Positions 46,356 through 55,277 of a stretch of DNA of 64,000 nucleotides are shown here, piece after piece. The notes beneath the pieces are model-generated. The model had not been told where the DNA came from. It made no database searches and saw only the letters and a list, made by a program, of their open reading frames with translations. Numbering within the stretch: the first letter of the stretch is position 1; every line of letters starts with the position of its first letter. A program made the translations under genes and the position numbers. The stretch covers positions 186,001 through 250,000 of the forward strand of contig NZ_FQZL01000004.1 in the NCBI RefSeq assembly GCF_900142005.1. The letters are read 5' to 3'. Source of the DNA: Dethiosulfatibacter aminovorans DSM 17477. GTDB lineage: Bacteria > Bacillota > Clostridia > Tissierellales > Dethiosulfatibacteraceae.

Positions 46356-47138
46356 ATGAAAAACAGAAAAGTGATATTTTTATTAACAATGGCATTAATG
46401 GTGACCGGATGTGTCCTGAAGGAAGACACACAACAAAAAGAAGAGAAAGAAGAAATTATTACCGAAAGTCAAATCGATACAGAACAAGAAGGTTCAACTC
46501 CTGAAGTTGAGGAACCTAAAATATATATGGGGCAGGTATTGGACACTAATGAGACTGATGGCGAAATAAACGTATATGATATTAATAGTTATAAGGGCAA
46601 TATTATAGGCACTCTTGAAGATTATGAGGAAGTAGAATTGATAGAAACTGTTCCCTTTGGTTGGTTTAAAGTAAGGCTTGAAGATGGCTCGGAAGGCTAT
46701 GCAGAAGCAATTAGCATACGGACTGAGGAAATACCTCCACATGAATACAACAAGGACAGCAGTGAATATGTCCTTATATTTACTCATGAAGACCAGACAT
46801 TGAAAATATTCAAAAATGGAGATTTAGTAAAAGAATCACTGGGATCAAGCGGAGTATGGGACAGCTTCACTCCAAAAGGAATCTTTGAAATAGAAGATGG
46901 TAGAAGAGGAGAATGGTCTTATATCGAACGATTTGGAGTAGGTTTGAAATATTGGGTTGGTTTTCGATGGATTTATCTTTTTCACTCTACACCTTTCGAT
47001 AAGGATGGAAACATCATAGTGGAGGAAGCCGAAAAAATTGGCGAACCTGCAAGCCATGGATGTATCAGGTTGCCGGTCGATGCTGCAAAGTACATATATG
47101 ATAATATTCCTGTAGGTTCTATTGTATTGATATATTAA
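46356..47138 (+). CDS. L,D-transpeptidase-type (YkuD) lipoprotein with SH3-like domain
   Basis: A 260-residue lipoprotein: signal MKNRKVIFLLTMALMVTGC with lipobox VTGC, an acidic linker (about 20-55), an SH3-like domain (about 56-120, VPFGWFKVRLEDGSEGYAEA) and a C-terminal YkuD domain ending in EPASHGCIRLPVDAAKYIYD. His and Cys of the SHGCIR active site are present. Such enzymes make 3-3 crosslinks in peptidoglycan. GGAGA precedes the ATG. Confidence 0.88.
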   Translation: MKNRKVIFLLTMALMVTGCVLKEDTQQKEEKEEIITESQIDTEQEGSTPEVEEPKIYMGQVLDTNETDGEINVYDINSYKGNIIGTLEDYEEVELIETVPFGWFKVRLEDGSEGYAEAISIRTEEIPPHEYNKDSSEYVLIFTHEDQTLKIFKNGDLVKESLGSSGVWDSFTPKGIFEIEDGRRGEWSYIERFGVGLKYWVGFRWIYLFHSTPFDKDGNIIVEEAEKIGEPASHGCIRLPVDAAKYIYDNIPVGSIVLIY

Positions 47139-47197
47139 TTTACTTTGCTTTTTATCTTCATAATAAAAATACTATTATCAAAACAGGAGGAAATATT

Positions 47198-47560
47198 ATG
47201 TCTTTTTTATGGTGTACATTGCATGTGAAAAATCTGGATGAATCAATCAAATTCTATGAAACCTTTGCAGGATTGTCTGTAAACAGACGGTTTGAGGCAC
47301 GCCCGGGAGTTGAAATTGCCTTCCTGGGTGACGGTGGAACCCAGTTGGAGCTGATAGATGCAGGAGACGGAGACTCATATCCGGTAAGCGACCAGATATC
47401 CATTGGTTTTTCAACAGATTCAGTTGATGACAAGATTAGGGAATTGAAGGAAGCGGGAATCGAAATATATAGAGAGCCTGTGCAGCCAAATCCACACATT
47501 CGATTCTTCTATGTAAAGGACCCTAACGGTATCAGTGTTCAATTTGCGCAGCAGATGTAA
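47198..47560 (+). CDS. VOC family (glyoxalase/bleomycin-resistance-like) protein
   Basis: A 120-residue protein with the two beta-alpha-beta-beta-beta modules of the vicinal oxygen chelate fold: LWCTLHVKNLDESIKFYETFAGLSV first, then ISIGFSTDSVDDKIRELKEAGI and FFYVKDPNGISVQFAQQM. His9 and Glu in QLELI are plausible metal ligands. The pattern is close to lactoylglutathione-lyase-like proteins. A methylglyoxal link to mgsA is conceivable but the two are far apart. AGGAGG precedes the ATG. Confidence 0.85.
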   Translation: MSFLWCTLHVKNLDESIKFYETFAGLSVNRRFEARPGVEIAFLGDGGTQLELIDAGDGDSYPVSDQISIGFSTDSVDDKIRELKEAGIEIYREPVQPNPHIRFFYVKDPNGISVQFAQQM

Positions 47561-47562
47561 TC

Positions 47563-47787
47563 ATGCCTAGAAGGTCAGGAGGCAATAAATCCAAGCAAAC
47601 CAATGGAGATGGGAAAAGTTGTGGAATAATGGTTTTAGGTTTTCTATTTCCATTGGTTGGATTAATTCTATATTTTGCATGGAAAAACAGCTATCCACTT
47701 AAAGCAAGAAGTGCCGGTATAGGTGCTGTCGCAGGTTTCATTATTCATAGTCTCGTATTTTACGCATTATTGCTTTTAAGCATTTAA
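47563..47787 (+). CDS. Small membrane protein, 74 residues, unknown function
   Basis: A basic, Gly/Ser/Lys-rich N-terminus (MPRRSGGNKSKQTNGDGKS) followed by two membrane segments (GIMVLGFLFPLVGLILYFAW and IGAVAGFIIHSLVFYALLLL). It starts two bases after the VOC gene stop, so it is translationally coupled. No family function can be given. Confidence 0.65.
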   Translation: MPRRSGGNKSKQTNGDGKSCGIMVLGFLFPLVGLILYFAWKNSYPLKARSAGIGAVAGFIIHSLVFYALLLLSI

Positions 47788-47816
47788 TTATGATATTAAG
47801 ATATCAACAAAAGACA

Positions 47817-47891
47817 CTGTCAAATTCAGTAATTGTGGATAACATCAGCAGAAATCTTTGATGTTGTTGATAATATCAGTAAAATTGACAG
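47817..47891. repeat. Nested inverted repeat between convergent genes
   Basis: Outer arms CTGTCAA...TTGACAG (47817-47826 and 47882-47891) and inner arms AACATCA / TGATGTT (47841-47847 and 47859-47865). It lies between two convergent genes and lacks a T run on the plus side. Confidence 0.4.
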
Positions 47892-47925
47892 CTCCATTTT
47901 TTAAGCATAATTTCGTATTTGACCG

Positions 47926-48258
47926 CTACTTGCTTTTTTCAAACATCTCTGCCAGACATGCTTTAACGGTCATATCTTTAAGAACAGGCAGGTCTTCCAG
48001 ATACTGTTCTCTTATTATATTCTTTTCCCGGATATCTTCCTCGTCATCGAGGCTGTCCGGGGCCAGTTCCATTTCCATGGTTTCCTTGTTGTAATGCCAG
48101 TCGATAATTGGGTAGTAACCATTCTTGTCAGCCTTATGGGATCTTAGAACTTGAATAATATCATTTTCCGTTAAGCTCCCTGCCCTTACTTCACTTTTTA
48201 GTTCATCAATTAATTCCTGGTAATCAAATTGAGGTTTCATATTTTTATAATTTTTCAT
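47926..48258 (-). CDS. Hypothetical protein, 110 residues
   Basis: An acidic, soluble protein (MKNYKNMKPQFDYQELIDEL..., DNLDDEEDIREKN-like middle) on the minus strand with GGAG six bases before the ATG. No motif, membrane segment or Cys cluster is visible. I do not recognise a family. Confidence 0.6.
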   Translation of the reverse strand: MKNYKNMKPQFDYQELIDELKSEVRAGSLTENDIIQVLRSHKADKNGYYPIIDWHYNKETMEMELAPDSLDDEEDIREKNIIREQYLEDLPVLKDMTVKACLAEMFEKSK

Positions 48259-48580
48259 GATTTTCTCCTTCAGATTTTCTAATATTTTTGGTAATTATTC
48301 TATAACAGATTCAATCAAATCCATTCCATTTTCAATTGCGGTCAGTCCTCTCTAGCTCATGTCTATTTTTCCTAGTTAAAGTATACCTTAAAACTGAAAG
48401 AAATAATATAAGGAGAGTTGTTAATCATAATTTATTACCACAAGGGATATCGGAAGGGTTGAGAAACTGAACAGGTATTATTGAAATTTGATTTATTTCT
48501 AAAAAAAGAATATAATTGAATTAATCAACTTGGGAATTTTCACGAAAACATTAATAAAAAAATAATACGGAGGTTTAGTT
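48259..48580. other. Intergenic region between divergent genes
   Basis: 322 bases serving a minus-strand and a plus-strand gene. Apart from the plus-strand promoter at 48488-48516 nothing was recognised. Confidence 0.5.
48488..48516 (+). promoter_or_regulatory. Sigma-A-type promoter for the TM-repeat protein
   Basis: TTGATT at 48488-48493, TATAAT at 48511-48516, spacing 17. Confidence 0.75.
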
Positions 48581-50041
48581 ATGGATGTAAGTTGGATTCA
48601 GATTCAGACCATCGGTGGTAAGCTGATAGCAGCTGTGCTCATCCTTGTAATAGGATGGATTATCGCAAGATTCATTTCCTCTGGCATTAAAAAGGTTTTG
48701 ACAAAAAGCAAGTTTATTAATGAAAAGGTGTTTGACAAGTTTGAAAAGATGAAGGATATGGACCTGCCGCACCTCATCAGCAGGGGCGTATACTACGTCA
48801 TACTGATATTCGTCCTTGTTGCCACCCTTCAGGTACTGGGACTCACCATCGTTACACAGCCCCTCAACAATATCCTGAACACAATATTTGCATATCTGCC
48901 GCAGATCATAGGGGCACTGATACTGGTACTTATCGCCTGGGTGATTGCAACATTCCTGAAAAAGCTGATTCTAGGCATATTCAGCAAAAGCAACATAGAC
49001 AAGAAACTTGAAGAACAGATGGAAGAGGGACCCAAGAAAGTCAAGCTGAGCACTACAATTGCAGAACTGGTTTACTGGCTTGTATTCCTGTTGTTCCTTC
49101 CCGCCATACTCGGCACCCTTGAACTGGAAGGCGTACTTTCTCCGGTACAGAACATGGTGGATACCTTCTTGAGCTTCATACCAAACATATTTGCGGCTGC
49201 AGTGGTTGTAATCATTGGATGGTTCATTGCCAAGTTTGTAAAGACAATTGTTACGAACCTGCTTAAGACACTGAACGTGGACAGGCTGGGAGTCAAAAGG
49301 GACGAAGAGAAGGATGAGACCAAAACGAGTCTGGCGGAATTGCTGGGATCCATAGTATATTTTGTCATACTTATTCCAATCATCATATCCGGATTAAACA
49401 TACTTGGACTTGAAAGCATAGCGATGCCTGCAACAAGCATGCTGCAAAGGATATTCAATTTCATTCCAAGTCTGCTATCTGCTTTCATAATCGTGGCATT
49501 TGCATACTTCATTGCAAGGATTGTAGGTGAACTGATTACAGGGATTCTTGAAAAGGTTGGATTCAACAAGGTTCCTGAGCTGATAGGACTCAAAAATACA
49601 AGGTTCAACCTGTCAGAGCTTGCAGGCAAGCTGGTAATGGTTGCAATAGTCCTGTTTTCGGCGCTTGAGGCAGCGGACGTGCTGGGTTTCTCGAAGGTTT
49701 CCGGACTGGTCGAGCAGTTTGTCCTTCTAGCAGGCAACATAATAATAGGCTTGATCATCATAGGATTGGGATTTTATGTGGCCAACCTTATAGCCGGCAT
49801 CATAGAGAAGTCGGAATCCAAAAACAGCAAGGTTCTTTCCCTTATAGCAAAGGTTGCAATTCTTATGCTGGCGATCAGCATGGGATTGAGCCAGATGGGA
49901 CTTGCATCAAACATCATAGAGTATGCATTCATATTCCTAATAGGCGCACTTGCAGTAGCCTTCGCGATTGCATTTGGAATTGGCGGACGTGACCTTGCAG
50001 CGAAGAAGCTTGACGAAATAGAGAAGAACATCAAGAAATAG
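48581..50041 (+). CDS. Membrane protein with repeated conserved TM helices (mechanosensitive-channel-like)
   Basis: A 486-residue protein built from five repeats of a long helix pattern: AAVLILVIGWIIARFISSGI, GALILVLIAWVIATFLKKLI, AAVVVIIGWFIAKFVKTIV, SAFIIVAFAYFIARIVGEL and NIIIGLIIIGLGFYVANLIA. This is the conserved TM-helix repeat found next to or in small-conductance mechanosensitive channel relatives (CmpX group). The MscS beta domain itself is absent. It probably answers osmotic or membrane stress; no direct evidence. CGGAGGT precedes the ATG; two terminators follow. Confidence 0.8.
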   Translation: MDVSWIQIQTIGGKLIAAVLILVIGWIIARFISSGIKKVLTKSKFINEKVFDKFEKMKDMDLPHLISRGVYYVILIFVLVATLQVLGLTIVTQPLNNILNTIFAYLPQIIGALILVLIAWVIATFLKKLILGIFSKSNIDKKLEEQMEEGPKKVKLSTTIAELVYWLVFLLFLPAILGTLELEGVLSPVQNMVDTFLSFIPNIFAAAVVVIIGWFIAKFVKTIVTNLLKTLNVDRLGVKRDEEKDETKTSLAELLGSIVYFVILIPIIISGLNILGLESIAMPATSMLQRIFNFIPSLLSAFIIVAFAYFIARIVGELITGILEKVGFNKVPELIGLKNTRFNLSELAGKLVMVAIVLFSALEAADVLGFSKVSGLVEQFVLLAGNIIIGLIIIGLGFYVANLIAGIIEKSESKNSKVLSLIAKVAILMLAISMGLSQMGLASNIIEYAFIFLIGALAVAFAIAFGIGGRDLAAKKLDEIEKNIKK

Positions 50042-50063
50042 AATGGAATAGAACATAGAAATG

Positions 50064-50091
50064 GAAGGTGCCGAAAGGCACCTTCTTGTTT
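50064..50091 (+). terminator. Terminator after the TM-repeat gene
   Basis: GAAGGTGCC-GAAA-GGCACCTTC followed by TTGTTTT. Confidence 0.92.
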
Positions 50092-50124
50092 TGCAATAAT
50101 TTTCCGAAGTGTGATATGGATAAC

Positions 50125-50143
50125 GCAGCGAAGCTGCTTTTTT
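50125..50143 (+). terminator. Second terminator
   Basis: GCAGC-GAA-GCTGC followed by six T. Confidence 0.75.
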
Positions 50144-50221
50144 GATTGAAAAGATGGTATAATGTACATGTTTAGACAGGAAAAATTTTGTCTCATCAAT
50201 CTATATTGGAGGAGAGAAAAG

Positions 50222-51043
50222 ATGATGAACATGTATGAGAAAGTTGTTGAATCAAAGAATTATATCAATAGTAAAACAGATACCAGGGCAAAAGTGGGGT
50301 TGATTCTGGGCTCGGGACTTGGAAGTCTTGTAGATTCCATGGAAGAGATGACCACCATAGACTATGAAGACATACCAAATTTTCCCAAATCAACCGTGGA
50401 AGGACATGAAGGACGTCTGGCTTTTGGGAAAATAGGAGGCACTGAAGTCGTTGCAATGCAGGGACGGTTTCACTATTACGAAGGCTATACTATGAAAGAG
50501 GTTACATACCCCGTATATGTTATGAAAATGATGGGTGTTGAAAAGCTTATAGTAACGAATTCATGTGGAGGTATCAACACCGGGTTTGAACCTGGAACCT
50601 TGATGATAATAAATGATTTCATTAATCTTATGGGCGCCAATCCCTTGTTTGGACCAAATGATGAAAGGTTCGGACCGAGGTTCCCTGACATGACGGAGCC
50701 ATACAAGCTGGACCTCATAGACCTGGCCAGGAAGACGGGAGACGAGCTGAATATCAGTTATGGAGAAGGAGTATATGCGGGTTTCGTGGGTCCCTACTAT
50801 GAAACTGCAGCGGAAATCCGTGCATTTGGCAGGATGGGTGCGGATGCCATAGGCATGTCGACGGTTCCTGAAACCATTGCAGCAAATTATTTGGGTATGG
50901 ATGTTCTTGGCATTGCATGCATAACGAATATGGCTACCGGCATCCAAAAGAAGAAGCATTCACACGAACACGTTGTTCAGGTGGCCAATAAGGCTTCTGC
51001 GGACTTCTGCAGATGGCTGGAACAGATAATCGGGCAAATATAA
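50222..51043 (+). CDS. punA: Purine-nucleoside phosphorylase
   Basis: A 273-residue trimeric-type (PNP/MTAP) phosphorylase that splits purine nucleosides with phosphate. Motifs: VGLILGSGLGSLVDSM (phosphate Ser), PKSTVEGHEGRLAFG, MQGRFHYYEGYTMKEVTYPVYVM, TNSCGGINTGFEPGTLMIINDFIN and DAIGMSTVPETIAANYLGM. Start at 50222 follows GGAGG at 50208; the frame is open upstream but without a site. It is followed by an HAD phosphatase gene. Confidence 0.95.
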   Translation: MMNMYEKVVESKNYINSKTDTRAKVGLILGSGLGSLVDSMEEMTTIDYEDIPNFPKSTVEGHEGRLAFGKIGGTEVVAMQGRFHYYEGYTMKEVTYPVYVMKMMGVEKLIVTNSCGGINTGFEPGTLMIINDFINLMGANPLFGPNDERFGPRFPDMTEPYKLDLIDLARKTGDELNISYGEGVYAGFVGPYYETAAEIRAFGRMGADAIGMSTVPETIAANYLGMDVLGIACITNMATGIQKKKHSHEHVVQVANKASADFCRWLEQIIGQI

Positions 51044-51087
51044 ATGAAGCAGGAATCAGTACCTTTGCTAAAGGGGGGGACTATTAA

Positions 51088-51744
51088 TTGAAAGACTACA
51101 GATATATCTTATTCGACCTGGATGGAACAATTACCGATTCCATTGACGGTATTACAAATTCCATAATATATGCCTTGAAAAAATATGATATAGAGATTGT
51201 TGACAGGAATGAACTGCAAAAATTTATTGGACCTCCCCTTGTGAGCTCCTTCAAGAATTTCTGTGGATTTTCCGAAGAAGATGCCAATGAAGCACTAAGG
51301 TATTTCCGCGAATATTATTCCACTAAAGGAATATTCGAAAGCTCGGTTTATAAGGGAATTGAAGAGTTGCTCACAAGACTTAAATCAGAAAACAAGACTC
51401 TCATAGTTGCAACATCCAAACCCGAAGCTTATGCCAGAAGGATATTGGAGGATCTTGAAATGGATAAATACTTTTCATATATTGCAGGATCAAAATTTGA
51501 CGGGACAAGAATTGAAAAAAGCGATGTCATCGCTTATGCCATGAAGTCCTGCGGTATTACAGACTTATCACTTGTACTTATGGTAGGGGACAGGAAGCAA
51601 GATATCATGGGAGCAAAGAAGACGGGGATTGATTCAGTGGGGGTTCTGTTCGGATATGGAGATAGAAAGGAACTGGAGAATGCCGGGGCTACATATATTG
51701 TGGAAACGGTAGGGGACCTTCAAGACCTCTTGGTTGCGAAATAA
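51088..51744 (+). CDS. HAD family phosphatase (phosphoglycolate phosphatase-like)
   Basis: A 218-residue haloacid-dehalogenase hydrolase with an alpha-helical cap. Motif I YILFDLDGTITDSIDG (nucleophile and acid Asp), motif II LIVATSKPEAYA, motif III Lys in GTRIEKSDV and motif IV MVGDRKQDIMGAKKTGIDSVGV. Substrates of this clade include phosphoglycolate and nucleotides; next to punA a nucleoside-phosphate role is possible. TTG start after a run AAGGGGGGG. Confidence 0.88.
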   Translation: MKDYRYILFDLDGTITDSIDGITNSIIYALKKYDIEIVDRNELQKFIGPPLVSSFKNFCGFSEEDANEALRYFREYYSTKGIFESSVYKGIEELLTRLKSENKTLIVATSKPEAYARRILEDLEMDKYFSYIAGSKFDGTRIEKSDVIAYAMKSCGITDLSLVLMVGDRKQDIMGAKKTGIDSVGVLFGYGDRKELENAGATYIVETVGDLQDLLVAK

Positions 51745-51815
51745 CCCCAAAATGCCATTTTTCCGAAAGGAACCTTCTTGTTTGAAAGTTTCTGGATGAA
51801 TCAATGGGTTTTATA

Positions 51816-51824
51816 TGCTATAAT
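51816..51824 (+). promoter_or_regulatory. Extended -10 promoter for the radical SAM gene
   Basis: TGCTATAAT (TG-n-TATAAT) at 51816-51824, about 75 bases before the start codon; no clear -35. Confidence 0.55.
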
Positions 51825-51899
51825 GTGAACTGCAGTAATTATAGAATATTCGGAAGATTCATATGGATTCTTCCGCAGGATATATATGGAGGATCCAAA

Positions 51900-53024
51900 A
51901 TGAAGATTTCAAAGAAAGATGCCCTGGCGTGGTTTGAATTTTTTTCAATGATGCCTGAGGACGAGGAGATTCTGACCTGGCAGCAGGAAATAGTATATGC
52001 CGTGTTTGCACAAATTGAGGCAGCAGTTGAAAACAATGTTGAGAAATTGATGTCGGAGATAAGAGGTCTTAAGACCCTGGAAAACAGGACATATTATGTT
52101 GGAGATGACAACAAGTTTTCCGATGGGTGCAGGTCGTGTCTTCTAGGGACGGGGTTGAGTGCCGTTAGAAAGACCAACAAGTGCAATATAGAGTGCAGGT
52201 TTTGCTACAATTACGGTGAACTTGATGATATACCTCCTATTGGAGAAGGCATGTGGGAAATCGGCGGCACAAAGTTCCTTGAAAAGGATTTAGACCTGCT
52301 TCTCTCAATCCATGATAAACCTACCGGAATTGCATATGTTTATTTGGAGCCCTTCATGGAGATTGAAAAGTATTATTCTGTCATCAAAAAATTCAGCGAA
52401 GCCAATATCCACCAGCATCTTTACACCAATGGACTCCTGGCCACTGAAGAGACTCTGAAGGCCCTTGGCGAAGCCGGTCTTGACGAGATTCGTTTCAACC
52501 TTGGTGCTACGAACTGTTCCGACAAGGTTATAGAGAACATTGGTATCGCCAAAAAGTACATTGGAAGTGTGGGCATAGAAACGCCGATGACGCCGGAGTT
52601 CTTTGAATCGTTTCTGTTGAAGAAGGAAGCCATCATGGCTGTAGGTCCCGACTTCATCAATTGTGCCGAACTTCACCTGAATGGAAACAACATAGGCAAC
52701 TACTACGGCGAGAACATGTACATTTCAAGACATGGATACATATCTCCCGTCTGGAGCAGAGAGCTGACTTTGAAGCTTATGAAGATTGCAGATGAGGAGA
52801 AATGGAACCTTGCAGTCCATGACTGCTCGAATTTCACAAAATTTGCAAGAGGCCTTAACCTGAGCAGCAAGGAAGGCAAGTGGTTTGGTGCCAACAGCTA
52901 TGCATGCGAGTTTTCACATACACCCTATGATGTGTTTCTTCCCCTACTTCGTGACGACAGTTTCAGATTCCTGGAAGAGGAAGAGCTTCCAGAGGGATAC
53001 AGACCCGGAGACATATACTGCTAG
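51900..53024 (+). CDS. Radical SAM protein of unknown specificity
   Basis: A 374-residue protein with the radical SAM cluster motif CNIECRFCYNYGE, preceded by another Cys pair (CRSCLLG). The barrel shows the usual strands (GIAYVYLEPFMEIEKYY, HLYTNGLLATEETLKALGEAGLDEIRFNL). The C-terminal part has Cys in CAELHLNGN, HDCSNFTK, YACEF and a terminal Cys, which may bind an auxiliary cluster. The start at 51900 follows GGAGG at 51890; the frame is open upstream. Neighbours give no pathway hint. Confidence 0.82.
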   Translation: MKISKKDALAWFEFFSMMPEDEEILTWQQEIVYAVFAQIEAAVENNVEKLMSEIRGLKTLENRTYYVGDDNKFSDGCRSCLLGTGLSAVRKTNKCNIECRFCYNYGELDDIPPIGEGMWEIGGTKFLEKDLDLLLSIHDKPTGIAYVYLEPFMEIEKYYSVIKKFSEANIHQHLYTNGLLATEETLKALGEAGLDEIRFNLGATNCSDKVIENIGIAKKYIGSVGIETPMTPEFFESFLLKKEAIMAVGPDFINCAELHLNGNNIGNYYGENMYISRHGYISPVWSRELTLKLMKIADEEKWNLAVHDCSNFTKFARGLNLSSKEGKWFGANSYACEFSHTPYDVFLPLLRDDSFRFLEEEELPEGYRPGDIYC

Positions 53025-53077
53025 ACAAATAAATTCTAAGGCCATCAAGGCAGCTTAGGAAAGTAAATATACATGAA

Positions 53078-53108
53078 AGAGACCCGGGCATCTTGAGCCT
53101 GAGTCTCT
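53078..53108. terminator. Probable weak terminator between convergent genes
   Basis: GAGACCCGGGC / GCCTGAGTCTC (11 positions, one mismatch, one G-T) with a 7-base loop and a poor T tail. Confidence 0.45.
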
Positions 53109-53232
53109 TATGGTATCATATGATGAACTATTTATTTGCAATGGACTATGGACGGGATCAATCACCGAGGTCGTCATAATCATAGTCAAAATCATCATTT
53201 ATCCTGTTTTTTGAATTTTTGTGCTTGATTTA

Positions 53233-55218
53233 TTAACATATTGTTCTTAAAATTTTCGTATTGCTTTCAAGCCTGTTGTAGAACGACAATATTATTTTCT
53301 TATATAAATTGTCTCCATCGACCGCATCTTCTACCATGTGGTCAATGTTGGGATTGTCGTTCACTTCGATAACATACACATCTCGTCCCTTGACTTTAAT
53401 ATCCACACCGTACAGTCCGTCCCCAATTATCGATGCAGATTTCAGTGCAGCATCAAGAACCTTTTGAGGTACATCCGACTCATCAACCGATTCATAGCCG
53501 CCCTCGTCTATGTCACCCGCTCCGTTTTCCCAGCTTACTATCTGCCAGTGGTTTTTAGCCATATAATATTTGCAGGCGTAAAGAAACCTTCCATCCAGAA
53601 TGCCTATCCTCCAGTCATATTCTGTAGGCATATATTCCTGTGCAACTATCAATTCCGATCGTTTAAACATTTCCTTGAGTTTTTCAAGGCATTCTGTTTC
53701 ATCCCTTACCTTGTAGACGCCTGCCGAAAAAGCACTGTCCGGCAACTTGAGGATTAGGGGATATGACAGATTGCGGAGTTTATTCTTGTATTTGCTTTTG
53801 CAGTTTATCACCCATGTGCCAGGCATGTTTACTTTCGCATTTCTAAGTGCTTCAAACAGATAAATCTTGTTTGCACATCTTAAGATTGACCATGGATCAT
53901 CGATTACTACCAGCCCTTCCGCATAGGCGTATCTGGAGAAGTCATAAGTGTAGTCGTTGACATTTGTGGTGGTTCTGATGAAGAGTGCATCAAATTCAGG
54001 AATCCTTGAAAAATCCTTTTTTGTAATGTACTCAACATAAAACCCGATCAATTCAGCAGCCTTTCCAAATCTGTCAAGTGCCTCTTTGTCCGAGGGTGGC
54101 AGTTTTTCATCAGGATCAACAAGTATTGCCATATAATACTTGTAGCGTTTTAAAGAGCTGCGGATAAACCTTTTATCGGAGAAATATTCCCTGGCGTATG
54201 ATTTCAGCAAATCATAGTCAAGATTCAAGGTCTCCTTCAATGCCAGTACTTTTATTCTGTTCATGGACCAGGTGCCTCTTTTGACAAAATGGTATCGCAT
54301 GAGCGGTGAAGGATAAAGATTTTTCAGGCTATTGATTAATTTTTGGAATTCAGGAATATCTGATTTGCCGAAATAGCTGTTAACGGTTATTTCATTTTCT
54401 GAAATGGTAGAAAAGCTTTCCTGTATCAGTTCATCTATTTCTTCTCCTATGCTTTTTATCACCTTGTAGTTGTCAATATCCCTTAAAAGACCGGCGCTTG
54501 GATAAGCAACCTGATTTCTTGCAAGAGCCAGCAATGATACGTAATATCCTACGGACTGATATTTATATTTTGCGCAGAAATTGAATACTCGTACATCCTT
54601 GACATGCTGGTACTTTTCATCTTCAAAATAATCCGTTGCCCTTACACCTATGACATTGTCAAATCCATCAAAGAAGTCCGTATCAAAATCTGTAACAGCA
54701 ATATATTTATTTGGATCATGGATAAACAGTTCCATTTTAATGGCATGTTTTTTAGGACCGTAGTAGTTTTCCAAAATCCGAACCTGTTCAAATCCAAAGG
54801 ATTCATACCATCTTATGAGACGGTTGTCGTTTGCATCGGCTTCCAGTGTCAGTCTTTTAAATTCAAGAAAGCGTCCGCATTCTATTGCTTTTTCCAATAG
54901 TGCCTTTCCAAGATTTTTTCCCTGTGCATTCCTTTTTACTGCAATTGACATTATTCTTATCTTTCTCTTGTATTTTCTAAGGGTGATGCTTCCGCTTCGG
55001 ATGCCCTCTGCATCTTTGGCAACAATTACTATTTGGTTATCACTCGTGATGCTTCTTCTGATCGTATCATTACTCTCTCTTCTATATTCTTCAAAACTTT
55101 CCTTTTCAAGTTCCTTTAGAAACTTAATATCTGACTTTTCGGCTATCGAAAAGGGTGGTTGAATGATGGAATCTATAGATTTAATGTTATCCTGGATTTC
55201 GTGATTGTCTGAACTCAT
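53233..55218 (-). CDS. GNAT acetyltransferase fused to RimK-type ATP-grasp ligase
   Basis: A 661-residue fusion. Residues 25-165 are a GNAT domain with acetyl-CoA motif SIAVKRNAQGKNLGKALLEK and WYESFGFEQV. A middle part (about 170-400) resembles the RimK-like ATP-grasp N-terminal domain (RVFNFCAKYKYQSVGYYVSLLA). Residues about 450-650 are the ATP-grasp core: NMPGTWVIN, YPLILKLPDSAFSAGVYKV (ATP Lys and Ser-rich loop), VAQEYMPTEYDWRIGILDG and VYVIEVNDNPNIDHM with the Mg-binding E-x-N-x-N-P. RimK-type ligases join a carboxylate to an amine, on amino acids or peptides. Its ATG overlaps (ATGA) the stop of a 20-codon gene. The combination of peptide gene, acetyltransferase and ligase suggests peptide modification. 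Confidence 0.87.
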   Translation of the reverse strand: MSSDNHEIQDNIKSIDSIIQPPFSIAEKSDIKFLKELEKESFEEYRRESNDTIRRSITSDNQIVIVAKDAEGIRSGSITLRKYKRKIRIMSIAVKRNAQGKNLGKALLEKAIECGRFLEFKRLTLEADANDNRLIRWYESFGFEQVRILENYYGPKKHAIKMELFIHDPNKYIAVTDFDTDFFDGFDNVIGVRATDYFEDEKYQHVKDVRVFNFCAKYKYQSVGYYVSLLALARNQVAYPSAGLLRDIDNYKVIKSIGEEIDELIQESFSTISENEITVNSYFGKSDIPEFQKLINSLKNLYPSPLMRYHFVKRGTWSMNRIKVLALKETLNLDYDLLKSYAREYFSDKRFIRSSLKRYKYYMAILVDPDEKLPPSDKEALDRFGKAAELIGFYVEYITKKDFSRIPEFDALFIRTTTNVNDYTYDFSRYAYAEGLVVIDDPWSILRCANKIYLFEALRNAKVNMPGTWVINCKSKYKNKLRNLSYPLILKLPDSAFSAGVYKVRDETECLEKLKEMFKRSELIVAQEYMPTEYDWRIGILDGRFLYACKYYMAKNHWQIVSWENGAGDIDEGGYESVDESDVPQKVLDAALKSASIIGDGLYGVDIKVKGRDVYVIEVNDNPNIDHMVEDAVDGDNLYKKIILSFYNRLESNTKILRTIC

Positions 55219-55277
55219 CCTTTTAACACTCCGTAGCCGCCATATACGGGCTTGATATCATAAAGTAAAATATCCAT
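55215..55277 (-). CDS. 20-residue peptide gene coupled to the ATP-grasp ligase
   Basis: A complete tiny gene: TAAGGAG six bases before ATG, 20 codons, TGA overlapping the ATG of the ligase (ATGA). The product is MDILLYDIKP followed by VYGGYGVLKG. It is tyrosine- and glycine-rich at its C-terminal half, with Asp2, Asp7, Lys9 and Lys19 as possible crosslink or ligation sites and a C-terminal Gly. It may be a substrate of the ligase or a leader peptide for coupled translation. Too short for standard gene callers. No family recognised. Confidence 0.6.
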   Translation of the reverse strand: MDILLYDIKPVYGGYGVLKG

